In this document: piece after piece, positions 23,761 through 32,373 of the stretch | How positions within the stretch are numbered: position 1 is the first letter of the stretch | Layout of the letters: each line of letters begins with the position of its first letter | Assembly: GCF_041051975.1 (NCBI RefSeq) | Contig: NZ_CP163435.1 | Location: 5,675,001-5,739,000 of the forward strand | Source: Streptomyces sp. R21 | Lineage (GTDB): Bacteria; Actinomycetota; Actinomycetes; Streptomycetales; Streptomycetaceae | DNA length: 64,000 bases | Direction: 5' to 3' | The notes under the pieces: model-generated | Told to the model about the DNA's origin: nothing | Databases searched by the model: none | The model's input: only the letters and a program-made list of their open reading frames with translations | Program-made: the position numbers and the translations under genes

Positions 23761-26106
23761 GTGGTGGATCAGCTGACGCAGCACGATCCGCGGCGGATCG
23801 GGCCGTTCGAGGTGCTGGGACGGCTGGGTGCGGGCGGCATGGGGCTGGTCTATCTCGCGCGCTCGGCGTCCGGGCGGCGCGTGGCGATCAAGACGGTCCG
23901 GACGGAGCTCGCCGAGGACCAGCTCTTCCGCGTCCGCTTCACGCGTGAGGTCGAGGCGGCGCGTGCCGTGTCCGGCTTCTACACGGCGGCCGTCGTCGAC
24001 GCCGACCCGCGTGCCGCCGTGCCGTGGCTGGCCACCGCGTACGTGCCCGCGCCCTCGCTCGAGGAAATAGTGAATGAGTGCGGGCCGATGCCGGCCCAGG
24101 CGGTGCGCTGGCTGGCCGCCGGCGTCGCCGAGGCGCTGCAGTCCATTCACGGTGCCGGGCTCGTGCACCGCGACCTCAAGCCGTCCAACGTCCTCGTCGT
24201 CGAGGACGGGCCGCGCGTCATCGACTTCGGCATCGCGTCCGGCGTCTCGAACACTCGTCTGACCATGACGAACGTCGCCGTCGGCACGCCTGCCTACATG
24301 TCTCCCGAGCAGGCCAAGGACTCGCGCAGTGTCACCGGCGCGAGCGATGTCTTCTCGCTCGGCTCGATGCTCGTCTTCGCCGCCACCGGGCACGCGCCCT
24401 TCCACGGGGCGAACCCCGTGGAGACCGTGTTCATGCTCCTGCGTGAAGGTCCTGACCTCGAAGGACTCCCGGACGAACTCCGTCCGCTGATCGAGTCCTG
24501 CATGCAGATGGAGGCCACCGGCCGACCCAACCCGGCCGACCTCCAGTCCCAGCTGGCACCCCACCTCTTCGGCTCCGGCTCCGACGACAGCGGTACGGCG
24601 TCGGCGTGGCTGCCCGAGCGGGCGGTGAGCCTGATCGAGACGCGCCGCGGGGGGCGTGTCGCGGCCAGTGTGGCGCCGCCCAAGAACCGCAGTACCGGCG
24701 GAGGCGGCCGTTCGTCCGTGCCGCCGCCGCCCTCGCACGCACCCGTGCCCGTCGGCGCCCCCGACAGCGGGCCCGTGCGGCTCGCCGGGGCGCAGGTGCC
24801 CATCGGGCCCGGGCCGCGTGTCGCCGACGCCCGTGCCGCCGCAGTGAAGGCGCCTCCTCCCGAGGCCGGCCTCGCCGCGTCCTGGTCCCGGCCGCGCATC
24901 GGCGTCAACGGCGCCGACCCCATGGCCGCCGTCGCACCCCCCGTGCCGACACCGGCCCCTTCGTCCGAGTCCCCGTCCGGCTGGCGGCCGTGGCGTTTCC
25001 GCATGTCCAACGATGTCTGGGGTACGCCGTCCGTCGCCGGCGACCTCGTCTACGTCACCTCCTTCGAGGTGCACGCCCTCGACGTGGCCACCGGACGGCG
25101 CCGCTTCAAGACACGTGACGTCGCCTGGTCCATGGCGGTCGCCGACGGTCGTATCCACGCCTCCGACGGGCCCACCCTCTTCGCGCTCGACGCCCGCGAG
25201 GGCGGCGACCTCTGGCGGCTGTCCACCGACGCCTGGGTGTACTCCCTGAAGGCGGACCGCGGCACCGTCGTGACCGGAACGCGCGGCGGCGGTGTCCAGG
25301 CCTGGGAGGCGTCCAACGGCCAGAAACTCTGGGAGATCACCGGCGCCCAGACCGACTTCGAGTCCCCGGAGGCCGGGCCCGCCGTCCACGACGGCACGGT
25401 GTACGTCTGGAAGGACGCCCGGCTGCGCGCCCTGGAGGCCCGCACGGGCGAGGAACGCTGGTCGTACCCGATCGGGGACGCGGCGTCCTGCGGTGGGGTG
25501 CCGGTGCGGGTGACGCAGGCGGCGGACGGGTACGTCTACGTCTCCGCGGGGACGCGTGTGCTGGCCGTCGACGTCGCGAGTGGTCACGTTCGCTGGCACT
25601 TCGAGGCGCCCGCGGTGTTCCTGTGTCCGCCCACGTTCGCGGCGGGGCCCGCCGTGACGGGGGGCGGGGTGTACCTCGCCGACTACCTCGGCACGGTGTA
25701 CGCGCTCGACGCCACGGACGGCCGCGATCGCTGGCGCATCGCGACCGAGTCCCGCGCCTCCATCGAGCCGGTGCTCGTCGCCGGGGGGCATGTGCACGTG
25801 GGCAGCGGCAAGGGGCTGTACACGCTGGACGCCGTCACCGGTACGCCGAAGTGGCGCTTCCAGGCCGGCGGCGACATCGTGGGCGCCCCCGCCGTCGCCG
25901 AGGGGCGCATCCACTTCGGCTCCTCCGACCACCTTCTGTACACCCTGAAGGCCGACGACGGCCGCCTCCGCTGGAAGCTGGCCACCGGCGGCGAGATCAC
26001 GGGCGCTCCCGTCGTGAAGGACGGGGTCGTCTACGCGTGCAGCAAGGATCGGTGTGTGTACGCGTTGGACGCGGAGAAGGGAACGGGGACGGCGCGCACT
26101 TCGTGA
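23761..26106 (+). CDS. afsK: AfsK-type serine/threonine protein kinase with C-terminal PQQ-like beta-propeller
   Basis: About 781 residues. The opening VDQLTQHDPRRIGPFEVLGRLGAGGMGLVYLARS is, from memory, essentially that of AfsK of S. coelicolor. The kinase domain (about 12-275) has GAGGMG, VAIKTV, HRDLKPSN (about 136-143), DFG and TPAYMSPEQ, followed by a Pro-rich linker (about 290-420) and a beta-propeller of PQQ-like repeats (DVWGTPSVAGDLVYVTSFEVHALD..., repeated with LYTLDA/VYALDA) to the end. AfsK autophosphorylates and phosphorylates AfsR, and also acts in polar growth control. GTG 23761 follows GGGGAGG at 8 nt. afsR and afsS lie 9-12 kb away, separated by unrelated-looking catabolic genes. 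Confidence 0.9.
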   Translation: MVDQLTQHDPRRIGPFEVLGRLGAGGMGLVYLARSASGRRVAIKTVRTELAEDQLFRVRFTREVEAARAVSGFYTAAVVDADPRAAVPWLATAYVPAPSLEEIVNECGPMPAQAVRWLAAGVAEALQSIHGAGLVHRDLKPSNVLVVEDGPRVIDFGIASGVSNTRLTMTNVAVGTPAYMSPEQAKDSRSVTGASDVFSLGSMLVFAATGHAPFHGANPVETVFMLLREGPDLEGLPDELRPLIESCMQMEATGRPNPADLQSQLAPHLFGSGSDDSGTASAWLPERAVSLIETRRGGRVAASVAPPKNRSTGGGGRSSVPPPPSHAPVPVGAPDSGPVRLAGAQVPIGPGPRVADARAAAVKAPPPEAGLAASWSRPRIGVNGADPMAAVAPPVPTPAPSSESPSGWRPWRFRMSNDVWGTPSVAGDLVYVTSFEVHALDVATGRRRFKTRDVAWSMAVADGRIHASDGPTLFALDAREGGDLWRLSTDAWVYSLKADRGTVVTGTRGGGVQAWEASNGQKLWEITGAQTDFESPEAGPAVHDGTVYVWKDARLRALEARTGEERWSYPIGDAASCGGVPVRVTQAADGYVYVSAGTRVLAVDVASGHVRWHFEAPAVFLCPPTFAAGPAVTGGGVYLADYLGTVYALDATDGRDRWRIATESRASIEPVLVAGGHVHVGSGKGLYTLDAVTGTPKWRFQAGGDIVGAPAVAEGRIHFGSSDHLLYTLKADDGRLRWKLATGGEITGAPVVKDGVVYACSKDRCVYALDAEKGTGTARTS

Positions 26107-26139
26107 CGCGCCGTCGGGCCGCGGGGCGCCTGCGGTGCG

Positions 26140-26507
26140 GTGGGTGGGTCGGTACGTTCTGCCCGTCGCCGCGTGGGCGTACTGCCCGGGGGCTGCATAT
26201 GGCGGGACTTGGCGGGCGGTCTGCTACGCGACGGGCAGGAACGTACCGGCACGGCCCCTTGCGCCGGTGGGCGACTGCGGGTGGTGCCTCGCTTGCTGCG
26301 GGCACGCGTGCGGGCTGGGGCGGCTGCCCACCCAGCAGCGGCGCCGGTCCGCTCAACCTGCGGGCAATCGTGCCGCTGGGGCGGCACGGGTGGGCGCAGG
26401 CGGTGCCTCGTCAGCGCCGAGTTGCGTGACCCACCCCCGCTCAGCACCCACGCCGGGTGACTGTTCAAACAAAGAGTGACCGGGGTTTGCCCACCCACCC
26501 CGGGGGC
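26140..26507. repeat. large dispersed intergenic repeat, copy 2
   Basis: About 370 bp, the second copy of the element at 3081-3477, starting 34 nt after the afsK stop in the same orientation. Its first hairpin pairs GGTACGTT-C-TGCCCGTCGC (from 26151) with GCGACGGGCAGGAACGTACC (26227-26246). Compared with copy 1, a C-G pair has become a T-A pair, so pairing is kept. The second hairpin, CGTGCCGC-TGGG-GCGGCACG (26369-26388), is identical in both copies. The ends carry GTGGGTGGG at the left and its complement CCCACCCAC at the right, like short terminal inverted repeats. Confidence 0.8.
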
Positions 26508-26526
26508 CGTAGGGCGAGGCTGGTGA

Positions 26527-27090
26527 TCAGGTGTGGTCCTGAGGCGGGCGGCGCCATGTGGCGGTCGGCTGGTCCTCAGCAGGCACCGTGCCGCCGGGCT
26601 CCGGCGCAGCACCGCCCGGCGGAGGAGCCGTAGGTTCGGAAGGCGGCACCGTAGTGAGGCGATCGCGGCGCCGCCCCCGGCCCCGCATCACCCCGGCCCC
26701 GACGAGCAGCAGCACACCGCCCGCGAAGGCCCCCGCCACCCCCAGCCCGAGCCCGTTCCCGTCCGAGTCGACGCTGAGGCTGCCCTCGAACTGTCCGACC
26801 CGGACCATCCACAGGACGGTGAAGCCGAGGACGATCACGCCCGCCAGGGCCACCAGGAGCCGCGACCGCAGCAGGACGCCCACGAGGGTGATCACCGCCG
26901 CGACGACGAGGGGAAGGAAGAGCGAGGCGAACAGCCCGGCCCGGACGTCGGTGACACCGGACCCGGAGAACAGGTCGCCGAGGCGGTAATAGCGTCCGTG
27001 ACGGCCGTCGTACCAGGCACGGAAGGGGCTCCAGACGGCGGCCGTCGCTCCGATGAGCGCGAGAATCGATCCGAGTACGTTACGCGCCAT
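26527..27090 (-). CDS. integral membrane protein of unknown function
   Basis: A 187-residue protein with about four membrane segments: residues 5-22, 55-75 (LFLPLVVAAVITLVGVLL), 78-97 and 118-137 (GVAGAFAGGVLLLVGAGVM). A basic stretch and a Pro/Glu-rich cytoplasmic tail follow. It is not assigned to a characterised family here. Its position just downstream of afsK, convergent with it across the repeat, may reflect a conserved neighbourhood; an actual link to AfsK is not shown. Confidence 0.65.
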   Translation of the reverse strand: MARNVLGSILALIGATAAVWSPFRAWYDGRHGRYYRLGDLFSGSGVTDVRAGLFASLFLPLVVAAVITLVGVLLRSRLLVALAGVIVLGFTVLWMVRVGQFEGSLSVDSDGNGLGLGVAGAFAGGVLLLVGAGVMRGRGRRRDRLTTVPPSEPTAPPPGGAAPEPGGTVPAEDQPTATWRRPPQDHT

Positions 27091-27381
27091 ACGCGGCCCT
27101 CCTCACAGCTCTCGCCCCCGACGCTACGCCCAGCTCGCAACCCCCGCCACGTGGCGAAAAGTGCCCGGTGGGGGGAGGAAGGGCGACTGCGGCGGCTGGC
27201 GTATTCGGCCGGGGCCAACCACCCGGCGCCGTACGGGCGTTGGGGTGGACGGAGACACGCGGGCGGCGCTGCTAGGGTGACGGTTCCCGGTCGGTGGATC
27301 TTGGAATTCGGACCGGGTTCTCTTTTCCTGCACGCCGTGCTTCCGCGTGCAGTCATGAACGATTTCAACGGGGGTTGAAAC

Positions 27382-27921
27382 GTGAAGCTTCGCCATGTCC
27401 GCGCCATCGCCGTCTTCGGCATCGCCGTGATCGCGCTCACCGGAGCGCGCGGCTCGCACGGCGGCGGTTGCAGCAGCGGCTCCGGCAGCCACTCCTCCAG
27501 CACCAGCGGGGGCTCGAGCGGCGGCAGCAGCCACTACGACGATGACGATGACGACTACAGCGGCTCGTCGTCCGTCGGTGCTACGGGCAGCTCCACCGGG
27601 GCCACCACCGGTAGCGGCAAGGCCACCCGTCCCGTCGACGACGTGAAGATCGAGACCTGTGTCTTCGACGAGTCGCGCGGCATCGTCGCCCACGTCAGCG
27701 CCACCAACAGCAGCGCGAGTACGTCGTACACGTACAAGTTCTCCGTGACCTTCAAGGACCCGGCCGGGAACATCGTGCGCACCAGCAACTCGACCATCCC
27801 GTACGTCTCCGCGAGCAGTGAGGACACCCTCGACGTCGCCGCCTCCTACGTCCTCAAGGACGGCGAGGTGGGCAGCGACTCCGTCTGCGTCCTCAAGGAC
27901 GTCACCCGCACCGCGGACTAG
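27382..27921 (+). CDS. secreted protein of unknown function
   Basis: A 179-residue exported protein. A signal peptide (KLRHVRAIAVFGIAVIALTGARG) is followed by a low-complexity Ser/Gly stretch, an unusual Asp run (HYDDDDDDYSG) that could bind cations, and a beta-rich C-terminal domain of about 100 residues with two Cys (ETCVFDE...DSVCVLKD) resembling the FxLYD-like or DUF4352-type folds of actinobacterial surface proteins. The GTG start has a GGGGG ribosome binding site. The 290-bp gap upstream holds the promoter region shared with the membrane protein at 26527; no other gene was seen there. Function unknown. Confidence 0.65.
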   Translation: MKLRHVRAIAVFGIAVIALTGARGSHGGGCSSGSGSHSSSTSGGSSGGSSHYDDDDDDYSGSSSVGATGSSTGATTGSGKATRPVDDVKIETCVFDESRGIVAHVSATNSSASTSYTYKFSVTFKDPAGNIVRTSNSTIPYVSASSEDTLDVAASYVLKDGEVGSDSVCVLKDVTRTAD

Positions 27922-27930
27922 ATCCCGTGG

Positions 27931-28719
27931 TCAGCGGGTTCTGAAAGCTGAGCGGCGGGCGGTGAAGAGTCCCGCCTGCCGCTCGCTCGGCAGATTGCCG
28001 AGCGAGATGAGGTGCGGCGCCTGTGCGAACGCGTGGGCGCGTGCCGCCTCCTTCGCCGCCCAGCAGGCCCGCACGGTGCCCTGCACGGCCTCCACCGGGT
28101 ACGACGCGATGACCGCGGCACTGCGTACGGCCGCCTCCACGGCCTCTCCCGGCGCCGTCAGCTCCGACACCAGCCCCACCTCGTACGCCCGCCGCGCCGA
28201 GATCCGCTCGGCCGTCCCCATCAGCGCCATCCGCGTCACCTCCCCGGGCGGCATGCGTTGCGCCAGATAGATCGACTCGTACGCGCTGACCATGCCGTAG
28301 GTCGTGTGCGGGTCGAAGAACGTCGCGGACTCGTCCGCCACGACGAACTCCGCCTCGCCGATGAGATAGAACGCCCCGCCGCAGGCCATGCCGCTCACGG
28401 CGGCGATGACCGGTTTCCAGAGGTCGTTGGCCTTCGGGCCGATCGCGATCAGCGGATCGTCCATCATGTAGGGGGAGTTGGGCTGGGGGACGTCGGCGGT
28501 GCGGTCCAGGCCGGTGCAGAAGGCCCGCTCGCCGGTACCGGTGATGACGATTGCCCGTACGGAATCGTCGAAGCGGAACTCCCGCCAGGTGGTGGCGAGT
28601 TCGTCGGCCATGGCCAGATCGATGGCGTTGAGTTTCTCCGGGCGGTCGAGGGTGAGGATCGCCACGCCGCTGTCCTTGTCGATGGCTGTGCGCAGGCTGC
28701 CCCCATCGCCGGTGTTCAC
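27931..28719 (-). CDS. enoyl-CoA hydratase/isomerase family protein
   Basis: A 262-residue crotonase. Oxyanion-hole segments are ERAFCTGLDRTADVP (about 65-80) and SGMACGGAFYLIGEAEFVVADESATFFDPHTTYGMVSAY (about 107-145). It differs from the copy at 9894 and would act on a different CoA ester. GTG 28719 overlaps the DUF35 stop (GTGA) with GGAG 6 nt upstream, so it is translated coupled to DUF35. It is the last gene of a leftward operon thiolase-fold, DUF35, hydratase controlled from the double palindrome at 30451-30492. DUF35-associated hydratases are known from sterol side-chain pathways (ChsH), though those are MaoC-type rather than crotonases. Confidence 0.85.
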   Translation of the reverse strand: MNTGDGGSLRTAIDKDSGVAILTLDRPEKLNAIDLAMADELATTWREFRFDDSVRAIVITGTGERAFCTGLDRTADVPQPNSPYMMDDPLIAIGPKANDLWKPVIAAVSGMACGGAFYLIGEAEFVVADESATFFDPHTTYGMVSAYESIYLAQRMPPGEVTRMALMGTAERISARRAYEVGLVSELTAPGEAVEAAVRSAAVIASYPVEAVQGTVRACWAAKEAARAHAFAQAPHLISLGNLPSERQAGLFTARRSAFRTR

Positions 28720-29231
28720 GGGCGCTCCAGGATCCAGCGGGGCAGCGCGACTCCGCCGACCTCGGCGAAGACCGCCTGCACGCGCGCTCCGATGCGTATG
28801 CGCTCCAGCGGAACGGAGTTGAGGGGTGCGTCCGGGGCGCTGACGAGGTTTCCGACGAGACGTATGCGCGGGGCCTCCGCCAGCTCCACCAGGATCGCGT
28901 TGTACGGAGCCTGCGCGGCGTAGGCGGGGAGGAGAGGCGGGTGCGGGATGACGTACGACCAGATGCGGCCCTTTCCGCTCATTCTCCGCCACTCGCTCTC
29001 GAAGGAATGACAGTGCGGGCAGCAGGGGCGGGGCGGGAAGCGGAGTTCGCCGCATTCGGAGCATGCCTGGACGCGGAGTTCGCCTGCGGCGGCGTACTGC
29101 CAGAAGGGGGCGCCGTCGTCGTCCGGGACGGGCGAGAGGAGTGCGACGGACGCGCCTGGTCCCGTGCCTGGTCCCGTGCTTTGTTCCGCACCTTGATTCG
29201 TACCTTGCTTCGTGCCTTGAGTGTCGGGCAT
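28716..29231 (-). CDS. DUF35 OB-fold / zinc-ribbon protein
   Basis: A 171-residue DUF35 protein: zinc ribbon CSECGELRFPPRPCCPHC (about residues 57-74), then the OB fold (GRIWSYVIPHPPLLPAYAAQAPYNAILVELAEAPRIRLVGNL). The first 28 residues are a Gly/Thr/Gln repeat (GTKQGTNQGAEQSTGPGTGPG). It starts one base after the stop of the thiolase-fold gene and ends overlapping the hydratase start, so the three proteins are probably made in fixed ratio and may form one complex. By analogy with Ltp2/ChsH2 and the UPF0219-type partners, it likely anchors acyl-CoA for the thiolase-fold enzyme. Confidence 0.85.
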   Translation of the reverse strand: MPDTQGTKQGTNQGAEQSTGPGTGPGASVALLSPVPDDDGAPFWQYAAAGELRVQACSECGELRFPPRPCCPHCHSFESEWRRMSGKGRIWSYVIPHPPLLPAYAAQAPYNAILVELAEAPRIRLVGNLVSAPDAPLNSVPLERIRIGARVQAVFAEVGGVALPRWILERP

Positions 29232-29232
29232 C

Positions 29233-30417
29233 TCAACTCCTCAGGAGCAGGGCCGAGGTGGGGACCCCCTCGCCTGCGGTGACCAGGCAGGTCGCGGCGC
29301 CGGGGACCTGGGCGGTGCTGGTTCCGCGCAGCTGCTTCACGCCTTCGTTGATGAGGTTGAACCCGTGGACGTACGCCTCGGAGAGGCCGCCGCCACCGGT
29401 GTTGAGCGGCAGCCGCCCCCCGATCTCCAGCGCTCCGCCCTCGGTGAAGGCGGCGCCCTCGCCCTTCCCGCAGAAGCCGTAGCCCTCCAGGGAGAGCGGG
29501 ATGAGGGGGGTGAAGGCGTCGTAGATCTGGGCGACGTCGGCGTCCTCGGGCGTGAAGTCGGCGTGTTTCCACAGGTGTCGGGCGGTGGCCCAGGACGGGC
29601 CGGTGAGGGGGTCGTCGTTCCAGTAGTTGACCATGCCGTGGTGCTGGGCGGGCAGGCCCTGGGCGGCGGAGTGGATGTAGACGGGCGCCCGGCGGCAGTC
29701 GCGGGCCCGCTCGGCCGAGACGACGACACACGCCAACGCCCCGTCCGTCTCAAGGCAGTTGTCGAAGAGGCAGAGGGGTTCGCTGATCCAGCGGGAGGTC
29801 ATGTACATCTCGCGGGTGAGCGGGCGGTCGTACATGATCGCGGCGGGGTTCTGGTTGGCCCGGTTGCGACAGGCGAGGGCCACGTTGAAGAGATGGTCGC
29901 GGGTGGCGCCGTATTCGTGCATGTAGCGGCGCGCGAGCATGCCGATCTCGTCGGCGGGGCGCAGCAGTCCGAAGGGGCGCGTCCACTGGGCGGGCGTGGG
30001 GAGTTGGACGCTGGTGTTCTTCCAGGGGCGGGGCCCGGAGCCCCGTTTCCGTGACCGCCAGGCGACGCCGACCGTGGCCTGTCCGGTGGCGATGGCGGCG
30101 GCGAGATGCGCGACGGTGGCACAGGAACCCCCACCCCCGTACCCGGCCTTACTGAAGAAGGTGAGGTCGCCGAGGCCGAGCGCCTTGGCCACCTCCACCT
30201 CGTCCGTCTCCTCCATCGTGTACGAGGCCAGCGCGTCGACCTCGCTCGGCGCGATCCCGGCGTCATCGAGCGCGGCGAGCACGGCACGGCAGGCCAACGT
30301 CTTCTCAGATTCGGGGAGTTGCTTGGCGAAGGGTGTCTGTCCGATACCGACGATGGCAGTCGCGTCCTTGATCCCAGCCATGGTCCCCGCCGTGATTCCC
30401 GCCGTGATCCCTGCCAT
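29233..30417 (-). CDS. thiolase-fold lipid-transfer protein (Ltp family)
   Basis: About 394 residues. Landmarks are TAIVGIGQTPFAKQLPESEKTL, MHEYGAT, ADVAQIYDAFTPLIPLSLEGYGFCGKGEGAAF and LNTGGGGLSEAYVHGFN. The nucleophile loop reads YGGGGSCATVAHL, without the thiolase Cys at the expected place, as in Ltp-type aldolase/condensing proteins that depend on DUF35. It resembles the mycobacterial Ltp3/Ltp4 proteins of the KstR-controlled Rv3520c-Rv3523 set, from memory. Start choice is uncertain: ATG 30417 (GGAGG 11 nt upstream), ATG 30429, or ATG 30381; the region is internally repetitive (AGITAGITAGTMAG). First gene of the operon with DUF35 and hydratase. Confidence 0.85.
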   Translation of the reverse strand: MAGITAGITAGTMAGIKDATAIVGIGQTPFAKQLPESEKTLACRAVLAALDDAGIAPSEVDALASYTMEETDEVEVAKALGLGDLTFFSKAGYGGGGSCATVAHLAAAIATGQATVGVAWRSRKRGSGPRPWKNTSVQLPTPAQWTRPFGLLRPADEIGMLARRYMHEYGATRDHLFNVALACRNRANQNPAAIMYDRPLTREMYMTSRWISEPLCLFDNCLETDGALACVVVSAERARDCRRAPVYIHSAAQGLPAQHHGMVNYWNDDPLTGPSWATARHLWKHADFTPEDADVAQIYDAFTPLIPLSLEGYGFCGKGEGAAFTEGGALEIGGRLPLNTGGGGLSEAYVHGFNLINEGVKQLRGTSTAQVPGAATCLVTAGEGVPTSALLLRS

Positions 30418-30450
30418 GGGTGCATGCACCTCCGCGCGTGGTCCAGGAAG

Positions 30451-30465
30451 CTGACAGGGCGTCAG
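30451..30465. promoter_or_regulatory. palindromic operator, site G1
   Basis: CTGACA-GGG-CGTCAG, 11 of 12 arm positions, 33 nt before the leftward thiolase-fold gene. Confidence 0.7.
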
Positions 30466-30477
30466 GCTACAGCTAAT

Positions 30478-30492
30478 CTGACGGTCAGTCAG
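30478..30492. promoter_or_regulatory. palindromic operator, site G2
   Basis: CTGACG-GTC-AGTCAG, 11 of 12 arm positions, 34 nt before the rightward CoA-ligase gene and 27 bp centre to centre from site G1. The divergent promoters therefore have one site each. Confidence 0.7.
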
Positions 30493-30526
30493 CTAGGCCG
30501 TGTGGAGTTGGGTGGGGAGGCTCGCC

Positions 30527-32140
30527 GTGCGTGATGACGTGCAGGCAGAGGGCATGGAGTGGGGAAGCATTCCCGGGCTGGTCCGCTCGGCGGCGACGCG
30601 ATTCGCGGAGCGCGAGGCCGTCGTCGAGGGCCGTACCCGCATCTCCTACGGCGAGTTGGGCGCCCGGGTGGAACGGGCCGCCGCCGCGTGCATGGCGGTC
30701 GGGGTGCGGCTGGGCGACCGGGTGGCCATCTGGGCGCCGAACACCCTGGACTGGATCGTCTCCGCCCTCGGCGCCGTCTCGGCGGGCGCGGTCCTGGTCC
30801 CCCTGAACACGCGCTTCAAGGGTACGGAGGCCGCGGACGTACTGGAACGCAGCCGGGCCCGCCTCCTCTTCGTGACAGGCACCTTCCTCGGGACGTCGTA
30901 CGTCGCCTCGCTACGACGGGCCCGCGCCTCCGGCACCGGACCGGGCCCGCTGCCCGGGCTCCCGCACCTGGAACAGGTGGTGGTCCTCTCGGACGACGCC
31001 CCCGCCGAATTCCGTACCTGGAAGGACTTCCTGGCGAGCGGGGACGGAGTGGACGAGGCGCAGGTCAGGGCCCGGGAGGCGGAGATCTCGCCGTCGTCCC
31101 CCTCGGACATCATTTTCACCTCAGGGACGACGGGCCGCCCGAAGGGCGCGGTGATCACCCACGCACAGACCCTGCGCGGATACGAGATCTGGAGCGACCT
31201 CGCAGGCCTGCGCCAGGGTGACCGCTACCTGATCGTGAACCCCTTCTTCCACACCTTCGGCTACAAGGCCGGCGTCATCGCCTGCCTGATGCGCGGCGCG
31301 ACGATGATCCCGCAACCGGTGTTCAACGTGGACACGGTGCTGGCGAACATCGCCTCGGAACGCATCTCCGTCCTCCCCGGCCCGCCCACCCTGCACCAGT
31401 CACTCCTCGACCACCCGTCCCGGGAGACGTACGACCTGTCGGCGTTGCGGCTGGTGGTGACGGGCGCGGCGGTGGTGCCACTGAGGCTGGTGGAACGCCT
31501 GAGGTCGGAGTTGAGGATCGAGACCGTCCTCACGGCGTACGGCCTCTCGGAGGCGAGCGGCATCGTCACCATGTGCCGTCGGGGGGACGCGGCGCCGGTG
31601 ATCGCCTCGACGTCCGGCCGGGCGATCCCGGGCACGGAGGTGCGGGTGGTGTCGGCCTCCGGTGACGTCCTGGACCCGGGCGACCCCGGCGAGGTCCTGG
31701 TCCGCGGCTTCAACGTCATGGGCGGCTACTTCGAGGACCCGGAGGCGACGGCGACCGTCCTCGCTCCCGACGGCTGGCTGCGCACCGGCGACGTAGGCGT
31801 CCTGGACCCGGCCGGCAACCTCCGCATCACCGACCGCATCAAGGACATGTTCATCGTCGGCGGCTTCAACGCGTACCCGGCGGAGATAGAGCAACTGCTC
31901 GGCCTCCACCCGGATGTCGCCGACGTCGCGGTGATCGGCGTCCCGGACGGCCGCCTGGGCGAGGTGGGCAAGGCCTATGTCGTACGGCGGCCAGGGGCCA
32001 CCTTGACCGCCGACGACCTGATGGCCTGGTCCCGCCGCGAGATGGCGAACTACAAGGTACCGAGGGCGGTGGAGTTCGTGGGGGAACTGCCTCGGAACGC
32101 GAGCGGGAAGGTGGTCAAGGGGGAGTTGCGGGGGCGGTGA
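30527..32140 (+). CDS. FadD3-like acyl-CoA ligase (AMP-forming)
   Basis: A 537-residue adenylate-forming CoA ligase: AMP motif FTSGTTGRPKG (about 196-206), PFFHTFGYKAGVIACL, VLPGPPTLHQSLLDHPSR, TAYGLSEASG, TGDVG, DRIKDMFIVGGFNAYPAEIEQ and the C-terminal catalytic Lys in PRNASGKVVKGEL. Segment by segment it follows FadD3 of M. tuberculosis (from memory), which activates the steroid C/D-ring remnant HIP. The closeness suggests a cyclic or steroid-like carboxylic acid substrate, but this is inference. GTG 30527 is chosen for GGGGAGG 6 nt upstream; a GTG nine codons earlier is less likely. It is divergent from the thiolase-DUF35-hydratase operon. Confidence 0.85.
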   Translation: MRDDVQAEGMEWGSIPGLVRSAATRFAEREAVVEGRTRISYGELGARVERAAAACMAVGVRLGDRVAIWAPNTLDWIVSALGAVSAGAVLVPLNTRFKGTEAADVLERSRARLLFVTGTFLGTSYVASLRRARASGTGPGPLPGLPHLEQVVVLSDDAPAEFRTWKDFLASGDGVDEAQVRAREAEISPSSPSDIIFTSGTTGRPKGAVITHAQTLRGYEIWSDLAGLRQGDRYLIVNPFFHTFGYKAGVIACLMRGATMIPQPVFNVDTVLANIASERISVLPGPPTLHQSLLDHPSRETYDLSALRLVVTGAAVVPLRLVERLRSELRIETVLTAYGLSEASGIVTMCRRGDAAPVIASTSGRAIPGTEVRVVSASGDVLDPGDPGEVLVRGFNVMGGYFEDPEATATVLAPDGWLRTGDVGVLDPAGNLRITDRIKDMFIVGGFNAYPAEIEQLLGLHPDVADVAVIGVPDGRLGEVGKAYVVRRPGATLTADDLMAWSRREMANYKVPRAVEFVGELPRNASGKVVKGELRGR

Positions 32141-32166
32141 CGTGGGGGCGGGGGGCGGGGCAGGGG

Positions 32167-32373
32167 TCAGCGCTTGATCTCTGCCACGAAGGCCGACCAG
32201 GCGGGGGCCCGGAAGAGGAGGACGGGGCCGCCTGTGTGGGTGGCCTTTGAGTCTCGGACGGGGGTGTGGGTGGGGTGGTCGGTGGCTACCTCGACGCATT
32301 CGCCGCCGCTGGAGTTGCTGTAACTGCTCCTGTGCCAGCGGGCGGTGCTCAAGTCAAGCTCTGCGCTTGCCAT
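32167..32373 (-). CDS. DUF397 domain protein
   Basis: A 68-residue DUF397 protein with the family hallmarks ARWHRSSYSNSSGGECVEVA (N-terminal) and VRDSKATHTGGPVLLFRAPAWSAFVAEIK (C-terminal). DUF397 proteins pair with DUF5753-type XRE regulators throughout Streptomyces and are thought to modulate them. Its start overlaps the end of the XRE gene by 20 bp, so the two are co-translated. Confidence 0.9.
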   Translation of the reverse strand: MASAELDLSTARWHRSSYSNSSGGECVEVATDHPTHTPVRDSKATHTGGPVLLFRAPAWSAFVAEIKR

